NCBI GenBank assembly: GCA_963691655.1
Contig: OY829326.1
Span: 148,384,998 to 148,448,997, forward strand
DNA from: Toxonevra muliebris
Lineage: Eukaryota; Arthropoda; Insecta; Diptera; Pallopteridae
Direction: 5' to 3'
DNA: 64,000 nt
The notes under the pieces are model-generated. The model did no database searches. It saw only the letters and a list, made by a program, of their open reading frames with translations, and was not told the DNA's origin. Shown one piece after another: positions 32,930 to 42,927 of this stretch. The stretch's first letter is position 1, and the number at the start of each line of letters is the position of its first letter. The position numbers and the translations under genes were made by a program.

Positions 32930-33560
32930 AAACCTGATTTTTGATCAATCAATTATTTCGATTTTTGATTAATCGATCATCCCTATTTTTATTAATTAAC
33001 TATTCCGCATTTTTAATTAGCTTTTATCCATATTCTTGATAAATCAAATATTTGGTTTTTTGTTAATCGTTATTTTTATTAATCATCCAGATTTTTGTTC
33101 ATTAATAATTTTGATTTTTGGTTAATTTTTGATTATCTCGATTTCTGTTTTATTTTTACGGATTTTTGATTCATCTGATTTATCAATTATTCCGATTTTT
33201 AATTAATCAGCCATACCAATTTTTGACTTTTTTAATCCATATTTTTCATTAACCAATTGTTCTGATTTTTTATTAATCATTTTCAATTTTCAGTTGATCG
33301 AATAATCTGATTTTTGATTAATCTATAACTTTGATTTTTGATTAATCCATTATTATTAGTTTTGGTTGATCTGATTTTTAATTAATCGATCATCCCGATA
33401 TTTGGTTAATCAGTTATTCTGTTTGATATATCCTTTTTTCCGATTATTGATTGATCGATTATTTTGATTTTTGATTAATCAATTATTCTAACTTGTATTC
33501 ATTTTTATGTTTTGATTTACTAATTATTTGAGTTTTTGATTAATATATTCAATCAGTTCC
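32930..33560 (+). repeat. Degenerate tandem array, ATTTTTGATTAATC type
   Basis: Loose repeats of about 22-24 bases, GATTTTTGATTAATCAATTA with variants, cover ~630 bp just downstream of the Hlc 3' end. The core GATTAATC is palindromic. It is non-coding. Confidence 0.75.
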
Positions 33561-33616
33561 CCCCTACCGCTTTAATTGCAATTTAAGAAGCTTACAATCT
33601 GAGCTTTAACGAAAGT

Positions 33617-33622
33617 TTTATT
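33617..33622 (-). terminator. Polyadenylation signal of Hlc
   Basis: AATAAA on the minus strand lies ~70 bases downstream of the Hlc stop codon, at the expected place for a short 3' UTR. Confidence 0.6.
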
Positions 33623-33688
33623 TCCAGTTTAATAGTTTACAAATTTTAACCTAAATATACAGACTAAAATATAAATGAAATCCAAAAC

Positions 33689-35679
33689 TTATTTTCGTTT
33701 CGCTCCACCGCCACCACCACGTTTCTTTGCATAATCAATTTCACTGCACAGCAAAGGATTGTTCTGTTTACTCTCATAAGCAGCTTTCGCGGTCGAATGG
33801 AAACCACGCTTAGCATTAGAACTGCGCGTAGTAACGCTCACAGGTGTAGCTAAACGTTTCAATGATTTTGGTACAATATATTCAGGCACATGTGACAAAT
33901 GTGGTTGAACTTTCACAGTTTTTAAAGGTTTATCGTGTCTTAAGACCTGCAAATCGCGTGCATTTTCATTAAAAAATCCTTTCAATTTTTCACTATTAAA
34001 TATTTCCTGTTTGATTTCACGCATACGCGCTTCATGCACAGCAATGCGAGTGACGGCACGCCAAGCGTCTTGAGCGCGATAGCGGAAGGGTTCAACCTCA
34101 TCAAGTTTGAATTGATAATTTCTGAAAGTGAAAGAATTTTATATAAAAACTTATTTAACTTATTTTTAATGTAGGCCGATGAAAGACTCAACTTACTTGA
34201 TTATTTGGTCCTCACTCATATAACCGCTTCGTAATCGTTCCTCCACTGCATCATTGACAGTCTTATCCTTAATGCTCACAAACGATAGCACGCACCCTTT
34301 GTTTGTGCCACGTGCTGTACGTCCTGCACGATGTATATATGAATTAACATCGATGGGAAAATCAAAATTGATAACATTCGCCACGCAATGAAAATCAATG
34401 CCACGTGAAGCTCCAGATTCACGATCACTACGATTGCGTCCCGGATTCTCAAGCATATGCTCATCAGAAGCGATGATGAAATCGTAAATACCCTGATTAA
34501 ATTGATTGATAGTGTGTATGCGGATTTTAGTGGGCAGCTCAGAGTTAAACACACATGATTTTATGCTGAATTGTTCGAGGAACAATTTGAGTCTGTGCAA
34601 TCAAGAGAAAAAAGGATATATGTAACAAACAAATGCATTAAGGAGAGAATCAATTTAAAGAGATTTGTTCAGCGAGAAGATTAGTTTAAGTAAATCATCT
34701 GTGCGCCAACTTAAGCTTTGTAATAGCATTAGATGCGCATTATTTGTTAATCTACGCTTATCATCATTTAAAACTGAATCTTCTATCTTTCATTTCCACT
34801 TATGATGCTTCACTTACTTGTAACAACGATCGACCGAGTTCACAAAGATTACATTTTTGCCGCGTATTAAACGCAACTTTAATAACGCATATAAAATTGC
34901 GGGTTTGTCGTTTTCTTCAGCGAGGATGCGTTGATGTGATAATTGGCTTTCAGGCACTAAGTCTGGTTCTTCTAATTTTAAAATCACCGGATTATTCAGT
35001 ATAATATTTTTCATGTTCATCACATCTTCCGATATTGTAGCCGAAACTAAAACAGCCTGAAAGTATTAGTTGAAGAAAATCATTTTTCACATATTTAATA
35101 ATTCATCCTCACCTGATAAATTGCTGGCAAATACTCCACTAGCTTGCGGAAATCCTTCTCGAAACCAAATGAGAATACCAAATCAGCTTCATCCACCACT
35201 AGCGTTTCCAAATTCTTCAAGTCCATTGCGCTCGATTGTAAATGTGCTAACACTTTCGCAGGCGTTGAAATCACTACATCTGGACGCTCGGAGAGCACAT
35301 GCCGCTGTGCCACTACATCGCTAGAGGAAAGATCGACAACACGCAACACTTTACCACATTTTTCAGCCATTTGTTCCATTGCTATACGCGACTGCTGGCA
35401 AAGTTCCTTACTCGGTGCCAGCACTAAAGCGCTAACGCATTGTTCCGATGCATTCATCTTGGAGTTGAGTAATTTTTGTATCAGTGGCAGGCCAAAAGCT
35501 GCTGTCTTACCTGAGCCGGTACGCGCTCGAACTACAACATCTTTGCCTTCAAGTAGCAACGGGATTGCTGCTTCTTGTATCAGCGTTGGCTGCATCCACC
35601 CAAGTTTGGAGATCGCTTTCAGTATTCGGTCGTCCAGTTCCATTTCGTGGAATTGCAGAATTTTTCTATTGTTGGCCAT
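33689..35679 (-). CDS. Hlc: DEAD-box RNA helicase, DDX56/Dbp9 family (Helicase)
   Basis: This is an ATP-dependent RNA helicase of the nucleolar DDX56/Dbp9 group, which acts in large-subunit ribosome assembly. Four exons join in phase: 35679-35113, 35056-34818, 34592-34197 and 34121-33689. All introns are small and GT-AG. The product is 544 residues, near the ~560 I recall for Drosophila Hlc. Visible motifs are: Q motif F10...Q35, ARTGSGKT 52-59, APSKEL 88-93, TPAK 139-142, DEAD 163-166, SAT 194-196, SRGIDF 331-336 and HRAGRTAR 356-363. A variable acidic insert (PGRNRSDRESG) precedes motif V, and the tail ends in a Gly run and KRK. The start is the ATG of MANNRK; an upstream in-frame extension lacks support. 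All catalytic residues are intact. Confidence 0.93.
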
Positions 35680-36460
35680 TGTTAATACAGTTGCTGTCAA
35701 AGATACTATCTGCAAATGGTTTTATTACCAATTTCTTACAAATATTCTGCGCTTTAATAGCAACAGCAATCTTTCCTGCTCACGTGTAGGACAAGTAGGG
35801 TTGCCAAGATATTTAACAGAATTCGAAATGTGAAAGCGACTTCGATTGCTTTGAAAAATTGTCTATGTGAGGTAGGTGGTCACACAAAAAATTGATAAAA
35901 ATTTATTATTTTCTACGGTCAGATGTTTTGAACTGTCAAACTCATTCACAAAACACGCTCGTCGTTGAGCACAAAGTGCTCAATTTGCGTTTTCGCGCCA
36001 CTAATGAAACTGTGATGGTGCACCTATTTTTTTATTCATAGAGAAATGCTTTATTCTGGTACACGGTTCGGCATTTAATCATATTTGTATCAAATACGAT
36101 TTAGTAGCTGTTCTCCAAAAATTTCTGAAATTTTGTAGAAATGAGAGATGCATGAACAGAAATAAACATCAAATTGAATTGATTGAATTTATTAGGCTTA
36201 TTAAACATTTTTTAAAGTGGTAAAGCCGAAATAGTTATGGAATGTCTAATTGTACTCCATGAGAGGGGCGTGTTAAATAGCTATACTTGAAAATAGAAAA
36301 TAGGTAGTGATACCAGGAAGTGCATTCTGCGCCATTTTTAAATAAGAGGGCTCAACTTTGTGTCGGCAGTCGCTTAACACCAAAATGTAATTACTCAAAG
36401 AGCAGATACAAAAGTATGAAGCCCTCAGAATGACAACAAAGTTATACTTTTTCTGTACAC
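35680..36460. other. 5' flank of Hlc, intergenic
   Basis: Presumed Hlc promoter and 5' UTR. The antisense frame at 35144-35833 is a shadow of Hlc. No other gene is seen. Confidence 0.45.
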
Positions 36461-36650
36461 TAAGGGTATTCAAGTAAACTCGCAAACCGTATAAGTTGCA
36501 AGAGAACCGTCAAATTTTGAGTTAATAAATATAACCCTGACAGATGTTTAATTATAAAGTGAACTAATTCCCAAAGTTTAAAAAAATTTAGCTGATAAAA
36601 GTATACAGTAGCGCTTTGTATAGACTTATTTGCTTACATGAATACCCTTA
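36461..36650. mobile_element. Small MITE with TAAGGGTATTCA ends
   Basis: TAAGGGTATTCAAGTAAAC at the left pairs with an inverted TAAGGGTATTCATGTAAGC at the right, 190 bp overall. The same end, AAGGGTATTCATGTAAGC, occurs alone near 24746. No clear target duplication. Confidence 0.7.
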
Positions 36651-37257
36651 ACATTTTTATGCGTATTTTTATTTATTGTTTCATTTTTACAGCAGATAAT
36701 GTAATATATTAAAACTAATTGTAATTATTAAAAGCACAAATGGCAACTCTACCACAGATTAGCAAGCTGTCAACCCACAATACCCCACGGTATAAAACTG
36801 GAAATAAATATAGGGTGAGCTGAATGAAATATTCAGAAAAAAATTACTTTTGGAAAGAACAGAAAAATGGATAAACGAAAAGTTTAACGAATATTCCCCT
36901 TTTAGTTAGACAATTATTGCCAGAAACTTTGCTTGCTGTACTTTCCCGTTTTTCTTCCCAAATCATTAAAAAAGTCCTAAAAAATTTTAAGTCGTCCATT
37001 AAAGAATTGCTCGATTCAACTTAAAAAATTCAAATGGGTATATATAAAATCTCCCCAGAAGCTCAATGTTGAAAAGCTCCTGCACATATGGGAACAGCAT
37101 AACTCGCTTCCAAGTTTTGACAGAAACCAGGTTTACGTTTGATTACAACAGTTTGACCGCACCCAGAGCGATTTCTCCTATTAAAGTATATTTTTGTTTA
37201 ATAAAAGAAATTGCGGAAATCAAGAGTAATGAGATAGGCAAATGAACTTGTTATTTG
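36651..37257. other. Intergenic, no gene seen
   Basis: AT-rich, non-coding. Confidence 0.4.
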
Positions 37258-37430
37258 CGTGGTCGCTGAAGCCTTGTGGTCAGTTACGCAGAGTACCCGG
37301 ATTCAATGTTTGGCACAGTCAAAAATCAATAATAAACATTTTTCTATACGGTACTACCTCTTGGCTGGCAATGGCAAGCCTTCGTACAACTCACGCAACA
37401 TGAATGCGTGCGGTCTAGGTCCTTGTGCCA
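37258..37430 (+). repeat. SINE-like repeat, copy 2
   Basis: A tRNA-like head (GTGGTCAGTTACGCAGAGTA, then CCCGGATTCAAT) is followed by ACCTCTTGGCTGGCAATGGC and a GGTCTAGGTCC block. It matches 2758-2885 and, in part, 27330-27400. The open frame at 37259-37603 is not a gene. Confidence 0.55.
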
Positions 37431-37794
37431 CAGTAGTTGTAGTAGTCAACTCCGTAAAAATATATATTTATAGTTTGTTTCAAAGTGGGCTAAGTTTAAA
37501 TTGTATTTGTCTGCAAAATTTTTCTCTTCCAAATTATAGTCGTTACTTCAGATTCACAAAATTTAAATGCGAAAACCTTTTCCATATAAATGGGTTCAAA
37601 TAATATCAACAATTTCAACCGATTTTAATTAAAATATACAATGGTGATTGCACTGAGAGATATTTATTAATAAAATTGCTTACTTTGCTTCAAAGTAATA
37701 CATGTTAATATTTTAGAATATTGAAAATAAATTGAAATATTATGAATGAATTTTGAAATTTGGTTGGTTTGGTTGATAATGGTATTATAGATTC

Positions 37795-37941
37795 CATGTT
37801 GACAAAAGAGATTTGTTGTTGTGTCGGCTGTGTTAAAATGTCAAAATCACAACAACATGATTTTGACAATTTACTGATATACACCATAAAGTAGGAAGAG
37901 CAACGAGTTACTAATAACTCCACCATAATAAATTCACCTTG
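37795..37941. repeat. MITE family B, upstream fragment
   Basis: The right side ends CCATAATAAATTCACCTTG, the inverted terminus of the complete family member at 40073-40358. The interior shares GTTGTTGTG / CAACAACA and TGACATTTTA blocks. The left end was not found. The part around 37880-38000 is duplicated upstream of the second Mpv17-like gene at 40510-40640. Confidence 0.55.
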
Positions 37942-38009
37942 GTCAATTTGGTTTAGCGATTACATGGTATCCCTATTTACATCCACTCTCGTTTTCTTAA
38001 CTCTGTATC

Positions 38010-38421
38010 CAGTGTGACCAACTCAGCACTTTTCCCGCTAAATTTAGTGCTTTTTGAAAATTAAAACGCGGAAAAAAGTGATTTAGCGGGGTTTTTAGTA
38101 CATTTTTTTCAATTTAAAAGACACTAAATGCTCGACTAAATAATCCATTTCCTGAATAATCCTAACAAAATTTTAATCGAAACATTGTAATTTTTTACTT
38201 CATTTTACAACATAAACATTCAAGTAAGCTGCTGTAAGTTGAGAATAGGCATTATTTTCGAAAAATCAAAGAAATTTTCATTGGCTAGAAGTAGCAAATG
38301 TCTGCGTGTATCAGTGAAAAAGTTTAAATGTATTGAGAAAAAAATTTAGCACTTTTTTAAAGAAAATACGCGCTTTATTCCTCATTTTAGCGGATTTTGA
38401 GAAACGGAGTTGGCCACGCTG
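38010..38421. mobile_element. hAT-type MITE family H, copy 1, in a promoter region
   Basis: The ends CAGTGTGACCAACTC and, inverted, CAGCGTGGCCAACTC are flanked by a perfect 8-bp duplication TCTGTATC (38002-38009 and 38422-38429). The 412-bp element lies ~150 bases upstream of the first Mpv17-like gene. The paralogous upstream region of the second gene (around 40632) lacks it, so it inserted after the genes duplicated. Confidence 0.92.
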
Positions 38422-38439
38422 TCTGTATCTCAAAAATCT

Positions 38440-38490
38440 TTCGACCAGAGTCACCCGATGTTTTCGCATTAATCATTCCTGTTTTTGGTA
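38440..38490 (+). promoter_or_regulatory. Conserved upstream block of Mpv17-like gene 1
   Basis: TTTCGACCAGAGTCACCCGA then TGTTTTCGCATTAATCATTC occurs ~90-130 bases upstream of the ATG. It is repeated almost exactly before gene 2 (40640-40690) and in diverged form before gene 3 (41388-41430). Conservation by duplication is certain; promoter function is inferred. Confidence 0.5.
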
Positions 38491-38572
38491 ATTATTAAAT
38501 TCAAATTTTTTTTACAATTATTTCGGTTTATTTTCGGTTGTTTACATATAAATTCAAAATCATTATTTCATC

Positions 38573-39139
38573 ATGAGCTCTTTAAGAAAGGTGACAGCAC
38601 TGCTTAGCGATGGCATTCGTGCATCAATGATAATGGGACTTGGTGACATTTTTGCACAAACATATGTTGACAAGAAGGTATTCGATGAGATAGATTGGAA
38701 GCGTACGGGAAAATTCGCCGGCATTGGTCTTCTCTATGTTGGGCCAACGCTGCATTTGTGGTACGGATTTTTAAATAGAATTATCGCGCGTAAGCAACCT
38801 GCTCTTCAGCGTACTCTGAAGAAGATGGCCATAGATCAAATAGCGTTTGCTCCCATATTTACACTTTCGTTAATGGCAGTTTTCGGTCTTGTTAATGAGC
38901 AAAGCCAAGAGCAAATTGAAGAAACTATTAAAAGTGATTTTAAGACTATAATGAAACAAAATTATATAATTTGGCCAACGGCACAAATAATAAATTTCGG
39001 TTTAGTACCAATTAGTTATCAAGTGTCATTTGCGCAAGTAGTTGCAATCATTTGGAACACGTATCTCTCGTCAATGTTCAACACTGCAAACAGTCAATTT
39101 AAAGCAAAAACTGTTAAAACTTCCAAGAAGAATACGTAA
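38573..39139 (+). CDS. Mpv17/PMP22-family membrane protein, tandem copy 1
   Basis: A 188-residue, single-exon member of the Mpv17/PMP22/Sym1 family. These are small four-helix proteins of the mitochondrial inner membrane or peroxisome, thought to form channels and linked to mitochondrial DNA maintenance. Family marks are: IMGLGDIFAQ near residues 21-30, the GPTLHLWYGFL block (~60-70), KKMAIDQIAFAPIF (~84-97), and near the C terminus WPTAQIINFGLVPISYQVSF followed by WNTYLS. The start ATG aligns with the other copies. It is closest to copy 2 (only scattered differences) and ends in a Lys-rich tail. It is not possible from sequence alone to say which Drosophila CG gene it corresponds to. Confidence 0.92.
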   Translation: MSSLRKVTALLSDGIRASMIMGLGDIFAQTYVDKKVFDEIDWKRTGKFAGIGLLYVGPTLHLWYGFLNRIIARKQPALQRTLKKMAIDQIAFAPIFTLSLMAVFGLVNEQSQEQIEETIKSDFKTIMKQNYIIWPTAQIINFGLVPISYQVSFAQVVAIIWNTYLSSMFNTANSQFKAKTVKTSKKNT

Positions 39140-39405
39140 GGTGCCTATCTGCCTTATCTGGCTGAAAAAAGGACAAAGAGGACGAAAAGGAAAAGAAAAT
39201 TATGTTGGGCTTGACTAAATTTTTCATAATCAGAGGCTGCTCACAAAAAATTATTAATTATGTGCTTTAAATGTGTGCTTAAAATAAAAAAAATCAATAA
39301 AATAAAAAAAATTAAGAGAATAAAATAAGTTTGTAAAAAAAAGTAGCGATAAAATGAAAACAGTATGTGTGCAGAAACGCGTTGTTTGTTTTCATTGATG
39401 TTGCC

Positions 39406-39965
39406 CGAGGCGAATTTATACCTTGTGAAGTTACCAGCAACTCATTCTCATCATAGGCTGTCGAAATTATTATTTACTTTTGATTGTTTACGTTTGCTCT
39501 CCCAGTGTGACCAACTTTTATTTTTCAGAATCCGCTAAAATAAGGAATAAAACGCGTATTTTCTTTAAAAAAGCGTTAAATTTTTTCCTTATAGAAGTGC
39601 TACAAAACTCAATACATTTAAACTTTTTTACTAATGCAGGCACACATCTGATACTTCCAGTCAATGAAAATTTTCTTCGATTTTTCGAAGATATTTTAAA
39701 TTGAAAAATCGCGCTGAGCGCTAAATCACTTTTTTTCCGCCTTTTAGTTTTCAAAAAGCACAAATCAGCGGGAAAGCGCTTAGTTGGCCACACTGTGCTC
39801 TCCATTTTTTACATTCTCTTCACGCCACCATTATCTTCGCAACAACAAAAATGTGTTGTTATTATTTTGTTGTACGGCTGATCTTGACATTTTATGATAT
39901 CTGACGCAACAACAAAGATGTGTTGTTTTTTCCAAGATGAAACTGTTGTAATCTTGCTATCACCT
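39406..39965. mobile_element. MITE family B copy, itself carrying a hAT-type MITE
   Basis: It begins CGAGGCGAATTTATACCTTG, like CAAGGTGAATTTATATAAGG of the complete copy, contains CAACAACAAAGATGTGTTG, and ends near GCTATCACCT. It was split by the hAT-type MITE at 39503-39795. Confidence 0.6.
39503..39795. mobile_element. hAT-type MITE family H, copy 2
   Basis: The termini CAGTGTGACCAACTT and, inverted, CAGTGTGGCCAACTA lie between perfect 8-bp duplications TGCTCTCC (39495-39502 and 39796-39803). It is 293 bp. Internal sequence matches copy 1 (38010-38421) in the opposite orientation, including CCCGCT, TTTGTGCTTTTTGAAAA and AAGTGATTTAGCG. The frames at 39480-39805 belong to it and are not genes. 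Confidence 0.92.
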
Positions 39966-40072
39966 CATCACATGCCGATTTTTATTTTATTTTTGAGTTT
40001 AAGGTGCATCTCTCCTATCTCTTTCTACCTATTTTTCTATCTCTCTTTCAGAGAAGGGTTCATGGTTGCGCC

Positions 40073-40358
40073 CAAGGTGAATTTATATAAGGTGGAGTTA
40101 CCTGCAGTACATTCTTTTTTTTCCTTATGACAGCTAGTTGTCAAAAGTTTGTTTACTTTTAAGTGCTTGCTTGATTATTTTTCGCCCGCCATAATGGCCG
40201 CAACAACAAAGATGAATTGTTATAGCCGTGTTGTACTGCTATTTTCGTCGGCTGATTTTGACATTCAGAGTGATCAGTCATTATGGCCGCAACAAAGACC
40301 TGTTGCCGTGATAAATTTGTTGTATTGCTGCTACCACCTTCTACATAAATTCACCTTG
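40073..40358. mobile_element. MITE family B, complete copy
   Basis: The ends CAAGGTGAATTTATATAAGG (then TGGAGTTAC) and, inverted, CAAGGTGAATTTATGTAGAA (then GGTGG) bound a 286-bp non-coding element. The flanks GTTGCGCC and CTTGCGTT may be a decayed 8-bp duplication of family A sequence. Internal ATGGCCGCAACAA units occur twice. Confidence 0.75.
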
Positions 40359-40394
40359 CTTGCGTTCGTGTGAGGAACCTCATATAGACTTAAA

Positions 40395-40510
40395 TTTTCT
40401 CTGACCACCTGCTCTATGAGTCCCCGCTGTTTTCACTTAAACGGTATTTCTAAACCATTTCCATCAAGTTATTTTAAATTATTTAAGTTTATTTACAGTT
40501 GTATACAGCA
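40395..40510 (+). promoter_or_regulatory. Orphan copy of the gene 3 upstream block
   Basis: CTGACCACCTGC, GAGTCCCCGCTGTTTTCACT and TTCCATCAAGTTATTTTAAA closely match 41367-41480, the 5' flank of Mpv17-like gene 3, yet no coding sequence follows. Instead a MITE B terminus and the gene 1/2-type upstream region come next. It marks a former duplication breakpoint. Confidence 0.6.
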
Positions 40511-40534
40511 CAAAGCAGGAAGAGAAGCGATTTT

Positions 40535-40575
40535 CTCGTAACTCCACCTTATTAATCTCGCCTTGATCAGTTCGG
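40535..40575. repeat. MITE family B terminal fragment
   Basis: GTAACTCCACCTTATTAATC then TCGCCTTG is the inverted family B end. The same fragment lies upstream of gene 1 at 37913-37941, so it was present before those genes duplicated. Confidence 0.55.
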
Positions 40576-40639
40576 TCGGCGATTGCACGGTTTTCTCCCC
40601 TATTTATATCCGTTGTCCCCTTTTGTCCTCTGTCTCACA

Positions 40640-40690
40640 AAATACCTTCGACCAGAGTCACCCGATGTTTTCGCATTAATCATTCCTCTG
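40640..40690 (+). promoter_or_regulatory. Conserved upstream block of Mpv17-like gene 2
   Basis: A near-exact copy of the block at 38440-38490 (CGACCAGAGTCACCCGATGT then TTTCGCATTAATCATTCC), at a similar distance from the ATG. Confidence 0.5.
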
Positions 40691-40774
40691 TTTTGTAATT
40701 GCTTAGTTCAACTTTTTTGTTTACAATTATTTCGGTTTATTCTTTACACATAAATTCAAAATCATTACATCATC

Positions 40775-41320
40775 ATGACTTCTTTAAAAATGTTAACAGC
40801 ACTACTCAACGATGGCGTTCGTGCATCAGTGATAATGGGACTTGGTGACATTTTTGCGCAAACATATGTGAACAAGAAGGCATTCGATGATATTGATTGG
40901 AAGCGTACAGGAAAATTTGCCGGCATTGGCCTTTTTTATGTTGGACCAATTCTGCATTTGTGGTACGGGTTTTTAAATAAAATTATCGCACACAAGCAAC
41001 CTGTTTTTCAGCGTGCTCTGAAGAAGATGGCCATAGACCAAATTGCCATGGCTCCCATATTTACACTTTCGCTAATGGCAGTTTTCGGACTTGTTAATGA
41101 GCAAAGTCAAGAGCAAATTAAGGAAACTATTAAGAGTGATTATAAGACTATAATGAAAAAAAATTATATGATTTGGCCAGCGGCACAAATAGTCAATTTT
41201 GGTTTAGTACCAATTAGTTATCAAGTAACATTTGCGCAATTGGTTGGAGTCATTTGGAACACATATCTCTCGTCAGTTTTGAACGAAGCAAATAGTCAGT
41301 TTAAAGAGAAGAAAAAGTAA
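40775..41320 (+). CDS. Mpv17/PMP22-family membrane protein, tandem copy 2
   Basis: A 181-residue, single-exon protein nearly colinear with copy 1. Family motifs are intact: IMGLGDIFAQ, FYVGPILHLWYGFL, KKMAIDQIAMAPIF, WPAAQIVNFGLVPISYQVTF and WNTYLS. The coding region and ~140 bases upstream are both similar to copy 1, so the duplication carried the promoter region. The upstream copy lacks the hAT-type MITE that sits before gene 1. The C terminus is shorter (NSQFKEKKK). The predicted role, a four-helix organelle membrane protein, rests on the family. Confidence 0.92.
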   Translation: MTSLKMLTALLNDGVRASVIMGLGDIFAQTYVNKKAFDDIDWKRTGKFAGIGLFYVGPILHLWYGFLNKIIAHKQPVFQRALKKMAIDQIAMAPIFTLSLMAVFGLVNEQSQEQIKETIKSDYKTIMKKNYMIWPAAQIVNFGLVPISYQVTFAQLVGVIWNTYLSSVLNEANSQFKEKKK

Positions 41321-41506
41321 AGAAAACTATGGCTTGACCGAATTTTTTAAAATCATAGACTTAAACATTTTCTGACCACCTGCCGTATGAGTCACCCGCT
41401 GTTTTCGGTTGAACCATTCCTGCATTTCTAAACCGATTCCATCAAGTTATTTTAAATTATTTCAGTTTATTTACGATTGTATGCACATAAACATCATGAT
41501 AGCATA

Positions 41507-42058
41507 ATGAGTGCTTTAAAAAAGATAACATTGCTGGTCAACGATGGCATCCGCGCATCATTAATAATGGGACTCGGCGACGTTATCGCACAAACATATG
41601 TGGATAGAAAACAATTCGTTGACCTTGATTGGAAGCGAACAGTTAAATTCGCCGGTATTGGTCTTCTCTATGTAGGACCATCGCTGCATACATGGTATGG
41701 ATTCTTGAACAGAACTATCGCAATTAAACAACCTGTGCTGCAGCGTAGTCTGAAAAAGATGGCTATAGATCAACTTGTCTTTGCTCCAATCTTTACACTC
41801 TCCATGTTGGCAGTTTTCGGTGTTGTTAATGGAGAAAAGCAAGAAAAAATTGAGCAGCGTGTGAAAAATGATTATATTGATATAATGAAACTGAATTATA
41901 TGCTTTGGCCAGCAGCGCAAATAATTAATTTCGGGCTAGTACCTCTCAAATATCAAGTAACATTTGCGCAAATTGTTGCAGTCATTTGGAATACATATAT
42001 GTCAGCGATGCTAAACACAGAAAATAAAGAACAATCCATAGAAAAGAAACGTGCATAA
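41507..42058 (+). CDS. Mpv17/PMP22-family membrane protein, tandem copy 3
   Basis: A 183-residue protein. The ATG at 41507 (MSALKKITLL) was chosen because it aligns with the starts of copies 1 and 2; there is no ATG further upstream in frame. Motifs are IMGLGDVIAQTYVD, GPSLHTWYGFLNR, KKMAIDQLVFAPIF, WPAAQIINFGLVPLKYQVTF and WNTYMS. It is clearly more diverged from copies 1 and 2 than they are from each other, so it is the older branch. It lies ~190 bases after the stop of copy 2, in the same direction, close enough for read-through but with its own upstream block. Confidence 0.9.
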   Translation: MSALKKITLLVNDGIRASLIMGLGDVIAQTYVDRKQFVDLDWKRTVKFAGIGLLYVGPSLHTWYGFLNRTIAIKQPVLQRSLKKMAIDQLVFAPIFTLSMLAVFGVVNGEKQEKIEQRVKNDYIDIMKLNYMLWPAAQIINFGLVPLKYQVTFAQIVAVIWNTYMSAMLNTENKEQSIEKKRA

Positions 42059-42296
42059 CAAGGAAACTAAAAAGTTAAACCAAAAAAAAAAAAATGAAAA
42101 AGATGAAAAGTATACTGGATGTGTATTGCCCAAGCTAAACTTCAGCTAGCTCAGAATAGCATTTAAGTACATTTATTTTTACAAAATTTGTATATACAAA
42201 ATCAGTTACATTTTTTTTTATGTGTAAATGCACATTCGTTGATGAATATATCTCATAGTATAAACAATCGTTTGTGATCATTTTACATTTGTAAAA

Positions 42297-42374
42297 CAAA
42301 AAAAAAAAAAAAAAAAAAAAAAACATCTTAAAAACGTAGGTTTTATTACTGCGTAAGTAAAAAGAGAACATATT

Positions 42375-42412
<38 letters not shown>
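42297..42412. repeat. Poly-A tract and (TA)n microsatellite
   Basis: An A run at about 42297-42322 is followed by ~16 TA units at 42381-42412, downstream of Mpv17-like gene 3. Confidence 0.9.
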
Positions 42413-42414
<2 letters not shown>

Positions 42415-42906
42415 GAAAAATATTTACACTCATTTAGCGAAATTAAATTGTAGCTTGATAAAAGGAGCATATCGTAACTATGTACATCGTCTGTGGTTTA
42501 TATAAGCCGGGTGAAGTAATCGATTGATAATATTTTCGCATACTGGGGAAACTCTAAATATTGGGGTTGAACTCTAAACTGTTATACATTGGACACCCCA
42601 AAAGATCTTGTCCAGATTTTGCAGATTATCCAGCTATTAAAGATTTTTTAGGATTATTAAAATTCATTTATTTTTATAAAATCAGGGGAATGCTGGCAAA
42701 AGTATACGAATATTCTTACATTATTTATGATCCCAGTTACATTTTGATCTGAATACTATTTTCGTACAATGATTGTGGCTGTTCTCGCCCCTTCAGCCAT
42801 GCTGTAACATTCATTGCCACAAACCGTAGAACATTTCATTGTATTGCTTGAATACGGTCTAACGCAAATGTAGTAACAAATACAAAAAATAAAACTTTTT
42901 CGCTCA
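42413..42906. other. Intergenic between convergent Mpv17-like genes
   Basis: No gene is seen. An AATAAA on the minus strand at 42907-42912 probably serves the gene at 43419-42928. Confidence 0.45.
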
Positions 42907-42927
42907 TTTATTAAGCAACATCAAAAG

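Larger units (their letters stand above)
39235..40380. mobile_element. MITE family A copy interrupted by nested MITEs
   Basis: It starts GGCTGCTCA at 39235 and matches the complete family A element at 27522-28040 in three pieces: 39240-39405, 39966-40072 and 40359-40380. Between them lie a family B element (39406-39965) and another (40073-40358). The interval between genes 2 and 3 has the same flanking sequence (AAATCATAGACTTAAA) without the element, giving an empty-site comparison. Confidence 0.75.

Noticed and set aside
35144..35833. 229-codon plus-strand frame
   Set aside because: It is antisense to the first exon of Hlc; the minus strand carries all helicase motifs.
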